A stretch of DNA of 64,000 nt from Tissierellia bacterium (GTDB lineage Bacteria > Bacillota > Clostridia > Tissierellales > Peptoniphilaceae): contig JAUMWX010000001.1 of NCBI GenBank assembly GCA_030529425.1, positions 186,001-250,000 of the forward strand. Reading direction: 5' to 3'. The notes beneath the pieces were generated by a model that was not told the DNA's origin, did not search any database, and saw nothing but the letters and a program-made list of their open reading frames with translations. Numbering within the stretch: the first letter of the stretch is position 1; each line of letters begins with the position of its first letter. Below are positions 1 to 9,530 of this stretch, piece after piece. The position numbers and the translations under genes were made by a program.

Positions 1-1
1 A

Positions 2-142
2 ATGAATAATAGGGAAATATCCGAGAAATTATTTTTAAGTGAAGGTACTGTAAGGAATTACCTATCCGTAATCTTGGAAAAGTTGGATTTGAGAGACAGG
101 ACTCAATTGGCAATATATTATTTGAATCAATTAAACGGCTAA
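2..142 (+). CDS. LuxR-type response regulator, C-terminal fragment
   Basis: The window opens inside a reading frame whose last 46 codons encode a GerE/LuxR-type DNA-binding helix-turn-helix. The sequence reads ISEKLFLSEGTVRNYLS, with the recognition helix around SEGTVRNYLS, and then a conserved ILEKLDLRDRTQLA tail ending in TAA. In the family this domain sits at the C-terminus of NarL/FixJ response regulators; the receiver domain would lie before the window, so the signal and partner kinase cannot be judged. It stops about 65 bases before the CBS-domain membrane protein, which appears to have its own promoter. Confidence 0.8.
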   Translation: MNNREISEKLFLSEGTVRNYLSVILEKLDLRDRTQLAIYYLNQLNG

Positions 143-144
143 AA

Positions 145-173
145 TTGAAAAAGGGTATGGTTTATGATAGAAT
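145..173 (+). promoter_or_regulatory. Candidate promoter for the CBS-domain membrane protein and galU
   Basis: A -35 box TTGAAA (145-150) and a -10 box TAGAAT (168-173) are separated by exactly 17 bases, about 33 bases before the ATG at 207. It begins right after the stop codon of the upstream regulator. Confidence 0.45.
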
Positions 174-206
174 CTTTAAAAATACGATTATGGAGGGAGA
201 CTTTTA

Positions 207-1547
207 ATGGAAATTCCACAGGTCGCAACTGAGGCTGAACTCGGGGGTGGCGGTTTGACAGGACAATTAATTTTGATATTAGTTTTAACACTGATAAACG
301 CATTTTTTTCAGCTGCCGAAATGGCGATGGTATCGGTAGACCAAAATAAATTAAAATCCGATGCTGACGAGGGAGATGAGAAATCAAGAAAAATCCTTGC
401 AATACTGCAAGATCAATCAAACTTTCTTTCTACTATTCAAGTAGTTATCACTTTGTCCGGTTTTTTCAACTCTGCTGCTGCGGCAACAGGCATTTCAAAA
501 AGGTTGGGAGAACTGTTTGCATTTTATAAATTACCGTATGCTTTCACTGTTTCTACAGTTTTGATAACTCTTATACTATCATATATAACTATAGTTTTTG
601 GAGAACTTGTTCCCAAGAGAGTTGCGCTTGTAAAAAGTGAAAAATTTGCCAGATTTTCAGTTGGTCCTATTTTAATAGCGTCAAAAATATTTAAACCGTT
701 TGTAAAATTCTTATCTTTTTCCACGAACTTTGTATTAAAATTGATAGGAATCAGCACGGATGGAGTCGAAGGTAAAATTACGATTAACGATATAAAATCC
801 CTGGTTCAACTGGGTCAAACACAAGGGATTATAGATCAGGTTGAAAGTGAGATGATAAACTCCGTTATAGGTTTGGATAATACTTATGCGGAGGAAATAA
901 TGACTGCCAGACCGGAAGTATTTATGATTGATGTCAATGAGCCTTTTGAAGACTTTATTGATGAGATGTTGCAGTTGAAGTATTCAAGAATTCCTGTTTA
1001 TGAAGATGAGGTTGACAATGTAATAGGAATTTTATATCTCAAAGATTATTTGCTTGAAAGTTATAAAAAGGGTTTTGAAAATGTAGATATAAGGAATATA
1101 CTTAAACCGGCGTATTTTGTACCCGAAAGAAAAAATATCAATGAATTATTTTCGGAACTTCAAACGAATAACAGGCATATGGCCCTTTTGATTGATGAGT
1201 ATGGTGGATTTTCCGGAATCGTTACAATGGAAGACTTGATTGAGGAAATAGTCGGTAACATTGATGATGAATATGATCATGATGAACCTGAGCTTATTAG
1301 GATTTCAGAAGATGTATTTATAGCAAAAGGATCAATCTCAATCAAAGAATTAAATGCACAACTTCATATAGAAATTGATGAGGAAACTGAAGATTACGAT
1401 ACTTTGGGAGGCTTGATAATATTCCTTCTTGGACATATTCCGGATGACGGAGATCAGCCGCATCTGACATTTGAAAATTTAGATTTGAAGGTACTTGAGG
1501 TAAAAGATAAAAGAATCCAAGAAGTAAAAGTTACTGTCCAGGAGTAA
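207..1547 (+). CDS. CNNM/CorC-type membrane protein with CBS pair (HlyC/TlyC family)
   Basis: This 446-residue protein has an N-terminal DUF21 (CNNM) membrane domain at about 15-210 with several hydrophobic helices and the typical NAFFSAAEMA and GELVPKR segments. A CBS-domain pair follows (about 225-345; SRIPVYED and MALLIDEYGG segments), then a C-terminal CorC/HlyC domain (about 360-440). Family members act in the cytoplasmic membrane and have been linked to magnesium or other cation export; the old haemolysin label is poorly supported. The ATG has a GGAGGGAG site 7 bases upstream. galU starts 3 bases after the stop, so the two are probably co-transcribed. Confidence 0.85.
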   Translation: MEIPQVATEAELGGGGLTGQLILILVLTLINAFFSAAEMAMVSVDQNKLKSDADEGDEKSRKILAILQDQSNFLSTIQVVITLSGFFNSAAAATGISKRLGELFAFYKLPYAFTVSTVLITLILSYITIVFGELVPKRVALVKSEKFARFSVGPILIASKIFKPFVKFLSFSTNFVLKLIGISTDGVEGKITINDIKSLVQLGQTQGIIDQVESEMINSVIGLDNTYAEEIMTARPEVFMIDVNEPFEDFIDEMLQLKYSRIPVYEDEVDNVIGILYLKDYLLESYKKGFENVDIRNILKPAYFVPERKNINELFSELQTNNRHMALLIDEYGGFSGIVTMEDLIEEIVGNIDDEYDHDEPELIRISEDVFIAKGSISIKELNAQLHIEIDEETEDYDTLGGLIIFLLGHIPDDGDQPHLTFENLDLKVLEVKDKRIQEVKVTVQE

Positions 1548-1550
1548 GAA

Positions 1551-2429
1551 ATGAATAAAAAAGTTAGAAAAGCTGTAATTCCGGTAGCGGGATTGGGTAC
1601 CAGATTTTTGCCTTTTACAAAGGCGGTGCCTAAAGAGATGCTTCCTATAGTAGATACGCCTACCATTCAACATATTGTAAGGGAAGCCGTTGATTCAGGA
1701 ATTGAGGAAATCCTTTTTATTACAAATAGAGGTAAAGTTAGTATAGAAAATCATTTTGATCATTCTTTTGAATTGGAATATGCACTTAAAAAGAGTGGAA
1801 AAGATGATGATTTAGAGATGTTAAATGATATTACCAAAATGGCAAAATTCTTTTATATAAGACAAAATGAAACCAAGGGATTGGGACATGCGATTTATAA
1901 GGCGAAGGAATTTATAGGTGATGAACCCTTTGCGGTTCTTTTGGGAGATGACATCGTTTATAATCCCGAAGAGCCGGTAACGGGGCAATTGATACAAAAA
2001 TTTAATGAGACCGATAAAACTATAATAGGATGCCAAAGAGTTCCGATTGAACAGATAAATAAATATGGTTCAATTAATGCAAAACAATTGGATGAGAGAA
2101 CCTATGATGTAAATTGGTGCGTGGAAAAACCGAAACCGGAAGAAGCTCCTTCCGATGTTGCCATATTGGGAAGGTATGTATTTACCTCCAAAATATTTGA
2201 CTATATTGAAAAGACCGAACCCGGAGTTGGAGGAGAAATCCAAATCACCGACGCCATAGATATGATGGCGAAATCTGAAGGTTTATTTGCATACATATTT
2301 CATGGAAGAAGGTATGATGTGGGAAATAAGCAGGGATTTCTTGAGGCTACGGTTGAGTATGCTCTGAGGGATGAACAAATTAGAGATGAGTTCAGAGAGT
2401 ATCTTAATAAAATAATTGATTACAAATAA
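1551..2429 (+). CDS. galU: UTP-glucose-1-phosphate uridylyltransferase
   Basis: The 292-residue protein matches GalU in length and motifs. It has the nucleotide-binding start GLGTRFLPFTKAVPKEMLP, the VEKP segment and the GGEIQITDAI segment. The enzyme makes UDP-glucose from UTP and glucose-1-phosphate in the cytoplasm, feeding glycolipid, teichoic acid anchor or capsule synthesis. It lies 3 bases after the membrane protein gene and is followed directly by a strong terminator. The glucosyl acceptors used here are not visible in the window. Confidence 0.95.
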   Translation: MNKKVRKAVIPVAGLGTRFLPFTKAVPKEMLPIVDTPTIQHIVREAVDSGIEEILFITNRGKVSIENHFDHSFELEYALKKSGKDDDLEMLNDITKMAKFFYIRQNETKGLGHAIYKAKEFIGDEPFAVLLGDDIVYNPEEPVTGQLIQKFNETDKTIIGCQRVPIEQINKYGSINAKQLDERTYDVNWCVEKPKPEEAPSDVAILGRYVFTSKIFDYIEKTEPGVGGEIQITDAIDMMAKSEGLFAYIFHGRRYDVGNKQGFLEATVEYALRDEQIRDEFREYLNKIIDYK

Positions 2430-2458
2430 AAAGACCTCGTGAGAGGTCTTTTATTATT
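2430..2458 (+). terminator. Terminator between galU and the YehR-like lipoprotein
   Basis: AAAGACCTC (2430-2438) pairs with GAGGTCTTT (2443-2451) around a GTGA loop, followed by a T-rich tail. The A-run before the stem means it can also end the convergent minus-strand gene. Confidence 0.85.
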
Positions 2459-2918
2459 TTTTCTTATAGCCTTGAGAAAACAGCAATTCTTCACTTTTCT
2501 TTAAGCTGATTCCGTTTTTAGGATCTCCACTGAAAGCAAAACCTTCAAGTTTTTTCGCTTTTTCAAAATCCAGGCTGCTAAAGTCAACTACCATGGTTTC
2601 AACAGCTTTTTCATCAGAAATTTGTACATCATATTCAATTCCTTCAAGCTGTTTGTAAGAATTAATCAATTCATCGGTAAATAGCTTTTTAGCGTCTTCT
2701 TTATTCTTAATAACAGGTGAGTCTTTGTAAGTGATTACATTTTCGACTTTTTGTTTTGTAACCACATCTCCATTTGATTCGTAAGTTAGAGTTGATTCTA
2801 CACCGTTAATGTTTATATAATAAACAGTCGTATCTGATCCGCCGCTACCTTTTCCACAAGCTGTAATTATTAAAGTTAATATTAATAATACAACTAAAAA
2901 ACTAGATTTTCTTTTCAT
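2454..2918 (-). CDS. YehR/DUF1307-like lipoprotein
   Basis: The 154-residue protein has a lipoprotein signal peptide: a KRK start, a hydrophobic core and the lipobox ITAC with Cys at about residue 21. The mature part resembles the DUF1307/YehR family: an N-terminal strand region (VYYINI, STLTYES, VVTKQK) and a later segment with the SLDFEKAKKLEGF pattern. No enzymatic function is established for this family and none is proposed. An AAGGAGATTT site precedes the ATG. It converges on galU, with which it shares a terminator. Confidence 0.65.
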   Translation of the reverse strand: MKRKSSFLVVLLILTLIITACGKGSGGSDTTVYYININGVESTLTYESNGDVVTKQKVENVITYKDSPVIKNKEDAKKLFTDELINSYKQLEGIEYDVQISDEKAVETMVVDFSSLDFEKAKKLEGFAFSGDPKNGISLKKSEELLFSQGYKKK

Positions 2919-2984
2919 TTAAATCTCCTTTATTTTCAGTATAGATAAATTATACATTAAAAATCATTTTCTGTAAAAACATAT

Positions 2985-5900
2985 TTAATCTACAGATTTT
3001 AGTGCTTCAACCATGTCTATTTTCTTTACTTCTCTCACTGTGAGTAAAACTACTAAAGCTGTAAAAATCAATATTATTACTGCAGCATATACAAAACTCA
3101 TTATTCTCATTTTAGGATCGAATAAAAGAGTGCTTGGGGATAAGGTGAAGACTATAATATAATGCATCATTTTACCTACAGCAACACCGATAATCATTCC
3201 GACTATGGTGAGTGTAAAATTTTCTGAGAATACATAGGATATGAGCTCTTTAGTTCGAAAACCTAAAACTTTTATTGTTGAAATTTCCCTGACTCTTTCC
3301 GAAATATTTATATTGGTCAAATTATAAAGTATTACAAAAGTAAGCAGTGATGAAATTGTTATAATTAACAGAACCACTGAGTAAAGAGATTTTGTCAAAT
3401 TATCCAATGTGGATTTTAAAGCCTTGGTTTGAATTGTACTTATAACCGGCGACATCTTTTGTATATTGTCATCAAATTCGTCGACGGTTTTATTCGAATT
3501 TAATATAATCATGTATGAATTGTTCTTTTGAGTAGGATCTATTTTTTCTACGAAAGTGCTTTTAGTCATGTAGATTAGGTGACCGCTATATTGTTCCGTG
3601 ATATTAGATATTGGAAGCGTATATTCCAAGCCGTCCCTATATCTGAAAACAATGTTGTCTCCCACATTTAACCCCAGCAAATACGCCAATTTTTCCGAAA
3701 CAATCACATGATTTTTTTCTAAGGCGTAAGTTTTACTTCCTCCGCGCTCATTCAGACTTATAAAATTATTGATTTCGTCATCATCGGTTGCATATATTTT
3801 CACTGTTTCACTGAAGCCCGATTTGTTTGTAATATTGGCTTTTTGAGATATGCCCGACATTGAATCTTTTGAATTTTCAGTGATATATTTTTCTAAATCT
3901 TCAACATTATCGTCATTTTCATCATAAATAATTTCTATGTCGTATTTATATACATTACCATATTGCATTTCAGACAAATCTTCTACTGATGATTTTACAC
4001 CGTACCCCATCGAAATAAGTCCGAAACTTCCCGCAACTCCTAAAATCGTCATTAGAACCCTGATCTTGTGCCTGAAAATATTTCTGGCTGAAACTTTGCT
4101 TAAAAAAGACATTTTGTTCCAAATAAAAGGCAATTTTTCAAGTAAGAGTCTTCGATTTTTCTTAGGAGGTTTAGGTCTCATAAGGCTTGCGGAATTTTCT
4201 CTCAGAGTGCTGTTTACGGATAAAATCACCGTCAAGCTGATTGCGACAATTGTGATAAAATATATCACCAAAATATAAATCGGATTAAACAGGTGATAGG
4301 TATTGATATCAATTTCAGCGGTATAAGCTTTGAATACAGATAATCTCAGAGAATAAAAACCGAAAACTATACCTATTGATGTACCTAATATTCCGGATAT
4401 CAATCCATAGGTCAAATATTTAGTTCTTATCTTATATCGGCTATATCCGAGAGCTTTTAAGGTCCCCATTTGTCCTCTTTCCATATCGACCATTCTCAAT
4501 ATTGTTGTAAGAGTAACCAATATGGCGACAAGATAAAACATGGCGGTAAATATATATGATAAATTATCAACGCTGTCCGCTTGATCGTTGTAGTTGAAAA
4601 ATACAGGATCATCATATTTTCCGGTTATTTCGTAATGAGGAATTTTTAAATTTTCAATATGTTTTTTATAATTTTTAATATCCTCTTTTGCTTTTGTAAT
4701 CTTCTTTTCGGCATCAAGATTTTCCAAGTTGAATTTTTCAGAATTTTTATTATATTCATCAAGTCCTTTTTTGTATTCTATTAATCCGTTGTTATATTTT
4801 TCCAGGCCTTCCTGATATTCAATTTTACCCGACGAATATTTTTTCAGAAATAAGTTATATTGATATTCCGAATCATTCAATTCTTTTTTGACCTTATCGA
4901 GCTTGGCTTGTGCAATTTCAGTTTCAGAATTTAATTTATTCAGATTTTCATTAAAAATTGCGAGATTTTTTTTATATTCCTTCTCACCGTTTTCCAGTTC
5001 GATCTTACTTTTATCCAATTCTTTTTTGACCGCTGCAATTTTCTTTTCCCCTTCTTCAAGATTTTTTTCTTTTTCAAAAATTAAATCTATATTCTCTTTA
5101 ATTTTTTTAAGATTTTCAATGGACATATTCAGAGAAGATTCAATTTTTTCCAAGCTTATTTTCAAAGATTCCAATTCTTTCTTCAATTTTTTAACTTCTT
5201 GAGATTCTTCTCCTTCGGGTAAACTGTTTACCAAATCCTGTATTTTTAGTTCGGTTTCTTTTATAATGTCTTCAACGGACAATTTTTTCTTATGTAATTG
5301 ATCTATTGTATTTTCGAGTTCTTCTTTCTGATTTATAAGCTCAATTTCGGATTTTTTAAGAAGAATTTTGTTTTTTTGAAATTCTTCAAACTCCTCGTTG
5401 TATTTTTTTAGACCCTCTTCATATTCTGATTTAGCCTTATTCAGTTTTTCATTAGCATCATTTAATTCTTTTTTTGCGGATATTATTTTTTCGGTTGCTT
5501 TTTGGTTTTCAGATTTGAACTTGCTTGAATTTTTTCTGTATTCTTTCCAACCGTCATCCAACATTATCCTCGTTTCGTCGAGAGTTTTTTTGGCGGTTTC
5601 AAGATCTTTCTCGGTAGTATCCAAAGTTGATTTTGCATTATCCAAATCTTCTTTACTTTTTTCAAGCTCAGATTTTGCATCGTTCAATTTTTTTCTTGCG
5701 TCTTTGATTTTTTCGTCCGCTTCATTTATATCTTTTTCAGCATTGCTTATTTTTTCAACAGCGTCTTTTCTCAATTCTTCAAGAAGATCATCAGGTCTGT
5801 TTTTGAATTTACTTTTAATATCGGTAACCTTGGAAATCTCTAATTTTTTATATTTCTTAGAGAGAGAATCAGTTTCCGACAGATCTTTGAATTTAAGCAG

Positions 5901-6542
5901 GGCATAATCGGAATTATTCGAGTTAAAAACCTCTTTTTTTACAAATGCGAAGAAATCCGATTTGCTGGGATTAAGAGACAATTTACCTCTTTTTATAACC
6001 AAGTAATCCATGGATTTTCCGAATCCGACAATTTCATATTCAGTCGTGTTTAAGACATTTTTTTCTTCAAAAATACTTTCTTTTTTATTTTTTAAAGAAA
6101 TATAATCCCCGATTTTATATTCATTTGTCACGGAATCATCCACTAAAATTTCGTTCTTCTTTTCAGGAAGCCTTCCTTGTGTAACCAGTGGGATTTGAAT
6201 TTCATCGGTTAAAGATATCAAATTCACGAATCTTTTGGAACTCAAATCCATAAAATCATCCGAAATAACATATTCAACCTTATCCAAGGATTTAAGATCT
6301 TCTATTATTTTTTTATCTTCATCCCTCAGAGAGGCATAAGATAAAATCTTGATATCATACATATTATGCTCTATAGATTTCTGTTTGACCGAATATTTTA
6401 TATTCGGTCCGGTTGTTTTGAGACCTATAAATACGGCTGATGCCAATGCGGTCATAATCACAATAGCCAGGAATCTCGTAATGGAGTATTTAATTGTTCT
6501 GAATGTGTCCTTAAATAAAGGAGTAAATCTGATTTTTTTCAT
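2985..6542 (-). CDS. FtsX-like ABC permease with a giant extracytoplasmic coiled coil
   Basis: The 1185-residue protein has a membrane helix near residues 20-42, then a first soluble domain. A lysine/glutamate-rich coiled coil of about 390 residues follows (about 250-640), with heptad-like runs and repeated EYKKGLDEY-type units near its end. A first FtsX-type membrane block (about 665-800, including the segment GTLKALGYSRYKIRTKYL), another helix near 840, a second soluble domain and a C-terminal FtsX block (about 1060-1180; EISTIKVLGFRTKEL) complete it. Family members (MacB/FtsX fold) are mechanotransmission-type ABC exporters or regulators rather than classical pumps. The ATPase gene ends one base upstream, so the two form a transporter unit. 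The substrate or partner is unknown. Confidence 0.85.
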   Translation of the reverse strand: MKKIRFTPLFKDTFRTIKYSITRFLAIVIMTALASAVFIGLKTTGPNIKYSVKQKSIEHNMYDIKILSYASLRDEDKKIIEDLKSLDKVEYVISDDFMDLSSKRFVNLISLTDEIQIPLVTQGRLPEKKNEILVDDSVTNEYKIGDYISLKNKKESIFEEKNVLNTTEYEIVGFGKSMDYLVIKRGKLSLNPSKSDFFAFVKKEVFNSNNSDYALLKFKDLSETDSLSKKYKKLEISKVTDIKSKFKNRPDDLLEELRKDAVEKISNAEKDINEADEKIKDARKKLNDAKSELEKSKEDLDNAKSTLDTTEKDLETAKKTLDETRIMLDDGWKEYRKNSSKFKSENQKATEKIISAKKELNDANEKLNKAKSEYEEGLKKYNEEFEEFQKNKILLKKSEIELINQKEELENTIDQLHKKKLSVEDIIKETELKIQDLVNSLPEGEESQEVKKLKKELESLKISLEKIESSLNMSIENLKKIKENIDLIFEKEKNLEEGEKKIAAVKKELDKSKIELENGEKEYKKNLAIFNENLNKLNSETEIAQAKLDKVKKELNDSEYQYNLFLKKYSSGKIEYQEGLEKYNNGLIEYKKGLDEYNKNSEKFNLENLDAEKKITKAKEDIKNYKKHIENLKIPHYEITGKYDDPVFFNYNDQADSVDNLSYIFTAMFYLVAILVTLTTILRMVDMERGQMGTLKALGYSRYKIRTKYLTYGLISGILGTSIGIVFGFYSLRLSVFKAYTAEIDINTYHLFNPIYILVIYFITIVAISLTVILSVNSTLRENSASLMRPKPPKKNRRLLLEKLPFIWNKMSFLSKVSARNIFRHKIRVLMTILGVAGSFGLISMGYGVKSSVEDLSEMQYGNVYKYDIEIIYDENDDNVEDLEKYITENSKDSMSGISQKANITNKSGFSETVKIYATDDDEINNFISLNERGGSKTYALEKNHVIVSEKLAYLLGLNVGDNIVFRYRDGLEYTLPISNITEQYSGHLIYMTKSTFVEKIDPTQKNNSYMIILNSNKTVDEFDDNIQKMSPVISTIQTKALKSTLDNLTKSLYSVVLLIITISSLLTFVILYNLTNINISERVREISTIKVLGFRTKELISYVFSENFTLTIVGMIIGVAVGKMMHYIIVFTLSPSTLLFDPKMRIMSFVYAAVIILIFTALVVLLTVREVKKIDMVEALKSVD

Positions 6543-6543
6543 A

Positions 6544-7245
6544 TTACCACTCGATTTCTTCTATTGGGATAGGATTTTTATTTATTATTATATTCTTAAC
6601 TTTTGCATCTCTTATTTCAATGACTTTGTCAGCCATTGGTGAAACTGCGTGGTTGTGAGTTATAAGAATAACCGTAGTACCTAAATTTCTGCAAGTTTCG
6701 TGCAAAAGCGAAAGTATTTGCTTTCCGGTCTTGTAATCCAAAGCTCCGGTCGGTTCGTCACAAAGTAGTATTTTAGGATTTTTCGCCAGCGCTCTCGCTA
6801 TAGCCACTCTTTGTTGTTCTCCTCCGGAAAGTTGTGAAGGAAAATTATTTGCTCTGTCTGAAAGGTTTACCAAATTTAAAGCTTCTATAGGCTTAAGAGT
6901 ATTCGGGACGATTTGAGTAGCAAGTTCTATATTCTCCAATGCGGTTAAATTGGGTATTAAGTTATAGAATTGAAAAACAAATCCGATGTCAAATCTCCTG
7001 TAATCGGTGAGATTTTTATTGGAATAATCCGACACTGTATTTCCGTCCACAATTATCTTTCCTTCATCACATTTATCCAGACCTCCCAATAAATTTAGGG
7101 TGGTAGACTTTCCGGCACCTGAAGGGCCCACAATTACAACGAATTCACCTTGATTAATTTCAAAATTAATGCCATTATTTGCGTGAATTATATTTTCACC
7201 CATTTTATAGATTTTGTGGACATTCTTAAATTCAATGTAAGCCAT
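6544..7245 (-). CDS. MacB/LolD-type ABC transporter ATP-binding protein
   Basis: The 233-residue ATPase has Walker [10 protein letters not shown], a Q-loop region, the signature [15 protein letters not shown] and Walker [13 protein letters not shown], followed by ITHN for the H-loop. Length and sequence fit the LolD/MacB ATPase class that partners FtsX-like permeases. The ATG follows a GGAGG site, and the stop is one base before the permease ATG, indicating translational coupling. The pair reads away from htrA on the opposite strand. It should power the giant coiled-coil permease. Confidence 0.93.
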   Translation of the reverse strand: MAYIEFKNVHKIYKMGENIIHANNGINFEINQGEFVVIVGPSGAGKSTTLNLLGGLDKCDEGKIIVDGNTVSDYSNKNLTDYRRFDIGFVFQFYNLIPNLTALENIELATQIVPNTLKPIEALNLVNLSDRANNFPSQLSGGEQQRVAIARALAKNPKILLCDEPTGALDYKTGKQILSLLHETCRNLGTTVILITHNHAVSPMADKVIEIRDAKVKNIIINKNPIPIEEIEW

Positions 7246-7378
7246 AGAAACCTCCTTCTAAAAGATATTTTCGATACAGAATCTACATAATTTCTCTACA
7301 ACTTTAGGATATTTTATAGTCAATAGTTGTATAAATATTATAACAAGTAAAATAGTTTATTTAAACATGGAGGTATAT

Positions 7379-8728
7379 ATGTCAGATAAATATGGAAATG
7401 ATGAATTTGAGAAATGGATTAATTCAGCAGAAGATTCAGAGTTGAACCGAGATACTGCATATTCACATGAGAAATATGAAGAATATATCCATGATTATTC
7501 ACAGGGATTTAAAAATACCGAAGAAATTGATATATCCGATTATTATGAGGAACTAAGAGGTAAAAATAGAGAAATAGATGAAAAAATAAAATTGTATATC
7601 GACAGAAGGTTGGAAGAAATCAGACCGAAACCTAAAAAAACTTTGATAAAGACGGTTTCGTTTCTCTTAGTGGGTTCATTATTGGGATCTTTTGTCGGTT
7701 TTCGTATAGGTATGAACTTGGAAAAGAATAAAATCCACAGCCTTAACCCTAATGCGATATCAATAAGTTCAAATGAAGAACTGAATATAGAAAATGCGGT
7801 CGCCATAAAAGCTACACCCTCCGTGGTGGCCATTACCGTAAAGTACAGAGCGAGGGGCGGATTTTTCGGAATGGAAAATATTGAAGCTCAAGCTATAGGC
7901 TCAGGTGTGGTAATAAGTGAAAACGGCTATATTTTGACCAATGCTCATGTTGTTACGACAAGCCCGGAGTTCGTAAATGTACTTTTTCATGACAACAGCA
8001 ATGCGGAAGCGAAAATTATTTGGAAAGATGAAACTCTCGATTTGGCTATAATCAAAACAAATTCAGAGAATTTGACCCCGATAGAGCTTGCGGATTCCGA
8101 TAATGTAAGGGTCGGAGATAAAGCTATTGCCATCGGAAATCCTGTAGGATTGAACCTTCAGTCAACATTAACTTCGGGATATATTTCAGGGCTTAACAGA
8201 ACAATAAAAATGGAAGACGGTCAAATCATGGACGGTTTATTTCAAACGGATGCGTCCATTAATTCAGGAAATAGCGGAGGTGCTTTATTGAATAGAAAAG
8301 GACAATTGATAGGAATAAATACTGCTAAGGTAAGAAGTACCGACGGTATAGGGTTTGCAATTCCTGTAAATACGACAAAACAAATTATTTCGAGCATTAT
8401 AAAAAACGGTCATTTCAAACAGGTTCTATTGGGAATAAGGGGAATAAATCTTGAAATATACAAGCAACACAGTTTGGCGAGAGACCTTGGGGCGGATGAA
8501 GGAGTTTTTGTAAGTGAAATTGTCCAAGGAGGACCTGCGGATAAATCGGGAATTAAGTCGGGCGATATAATAATAAAAATAGACGATAAAAAAATTGAGT
8601 CGATGAATAAATTAAAGAGAGTTCTTTTGGATTATAAGCAGGGAGATACGGTTAAGATAACCGTTGTTAGAGACGGAAAAGAAGAAATATTAACCATGAC
8701 CTTCCAAGAAATAGATCCGAACATATAA
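7379..8728 (+). CDS. htrA: HtrA/DegP-like membrane-anchored serine protease
   Basis: An N-terminal cytoplasmic tail rich in acidic residues is followed by a membrane helix (about residues 90-108), a trypsin-like domain and a C-terminal PDZ domain. The triad is visible: His in TNAHVV, Asp in LDLAIIK and Ser in NSGNSGG. HtrA proteases degrade misfolded exported proteins at the outer membrane face. The longer ATG at 7367 contains the GGAGG ribosome site itself (7368-7372), so the ATG at 7379, 6 bases after it, is the better start and gives 449 residues. The cytoplasmic tail of about 90 residues is long for the family. An unknown gene follows 28 bases later. Confidence 0.93.
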   Translation: MSDKYGNDEFEKWINSAEDSELNRDTAYSHEKYEEYIHDYSQGFKNTEEIDISDYYEELRGKNREIDEKIKLYIDRRLEEIRPKPKKTLIKTVSFLLVGSLLGSFVGFRIGMNLEKNKIHSLNPNAISISSNEELNIENAVAIKATPSVVAITVKYRARGGFFGMENIEAQAIGSGVVISENGYILTNAHVVTTSPEFVNVLFHDNSNAEAKIIWKDETLDLAIIKTNSENLTPIELADSDNVRVGDKAIAIGNPVGLNLQSTLTSGYISGLNRTIKMEDGQIMDGLFQTDASINSGNSGGALLNRKGQLIGINTAKVRSTDGIGFAIPVNTTKQIISSIIKNGHFKQVLLGIRGINLEIYKQHSLARDLGADEGVFVSEIVQGGPADKSGIKSGDIIIKIDDKKIESMNKLKRVLLDYKQGDTVKITVVRDGKEEILTMTFQEIDPNI

Positions 8729-8756
8729 TGTTGACGGAAAATATAAGCGAGGAATT

Positions 8757-9380
8757 ATGTATAAGGCGGAACAGGAAGTATACGGAAATAGGGATATATC
8801 TTTTACGGTAGAGGAAAAGAGTATTGATGAATTTATAGAGAAGTATGGAAAAATCTACGATTTGAACGCTTCCCATATAAAAGATAAAGATTCTAACAAA
8901 TCCAGGATTTATATATACCTTAAGGATGTCGATAAGAGAATTATACAAGGTTTGGCACCTATTTTTGAAATAGCGCTTGAAAATTCAAAACCTTGCGAGT
9001 TTGATGAAAAACATCTTAAAAATTATAGAGACCAGGGATTTGTATATGAAGAAGATGAAGCTTATATTAATATCTCTTTGGGAGATTCAAATGATAAGGA
9101 AATCAGTTTGGCGGGAATTGTACTTTATTTTCTTCTATTGGACATGAAATATCTTCAATTGTCGACCGAATTTGAATATATGAAAGAAAACATATGCCGT
9201 GGAGGATTTAACTCGGCTATTTATAATGGTTTGGAAGGATATTATTATTCTAAATATTTTGTAAAATGGTTGCTTGATTTTAAAGAATACATAATTGAAA
9301 ATCCGAGATTTTCGATTGTGAAGCCGTTGTACGATTTAGTTGAAAATCTCGAAAATCCTCTTACGAGTAAACTGAAATAG
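8757..9380 (+). CDS. Hypothetical protein downstream of htrA
   Basis: I do not recognise this 207-residue protein. It is soluble-looking and acidic, with no signal peptide or clear membrane helix, although residues 120-135 (AGIVLYFLLLD) are hydrophobic and probably buried. The C-terminal half is rich in Tyr and Phe. It starts 28 bases after htrA behind a GAGG site and is likely co-transcribed. It is the last gene before the DnaA-box cluster. Its codon use resembles its neighbours, so it looks like a resident gene. Confidence 0.6.
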   Translation: MYKAEQEVYGNRDISFTVEEKSIDEFIEKYGKIYDLNASHIKDKDSNKSRIYIYLKDVDKRIIQGLAPIFEIALENSKPCEFDEKHLKNYRDQGFVYEEDEAYINISLGDSNDKEISLAGIVLYFLLLDMKYLQLSTEFEYMKENICRGGFNSAIYNGLEGYYYSKYFVKWLLDFKEYIIENPRFSIVKPLYDLVENLENPLTSKLK

Positions 9381-9434
9381 TTTAAAAGTAAAAAAATTAT
9401 GTTTTTTATTAATTTGGTAAAAAATTTAATAGAC
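9381..9434. other. AT-rich stretch next to DnaA boxes
   Basis: About 54 bases that are almost entirely A and T lie directly left of the DnaA-box cluster. Such easily melted stretches are expected next to DnaA boxes at origins, but AT-rich intergenic DNA is common in this genome. Confidence 0.35.
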
Positions 9435-9530
9435 TTATCCACAATTTATCCATACAAAACAAATCAAAAAAATATTGAAAAATAGATTTATCCACTAAAA
9501 TCTAAAGAAAAATGTGGATAATGTGGATAA
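9435..9530. promoter_or_regulatory. Cluster of DnaA boxes
   Basis: Three perfect TTATCCACA 9-mers are present: 9435-9443 (+), 9513-9521 (-) and 9522-9530 (-), the last two directly abutting. Two one-mismatch copies are TTATCCATA (9446-9454, +) and TTATCCACT (9488-9496, +). A weak sixth copy may lie at 9536-9544 (-). Five boxes in 96 bases with a change of orientation in the middle is the arrangement of a DnaA-binding locus, either an origin module or a titration/regulatory cluster. The next gene is hpf at 9640; dnaA and dnaN are not in the window. Confidence 0.75.

Noticed and set aside
5398..5907. Plus-strand ORF of 169 codons (and another at 4888-5202)
   Set aside because: Both are antisense shadows of the low-complexity coiled coil of the FtsX-like permease; Ser/Phe-rich with no ribosome site.
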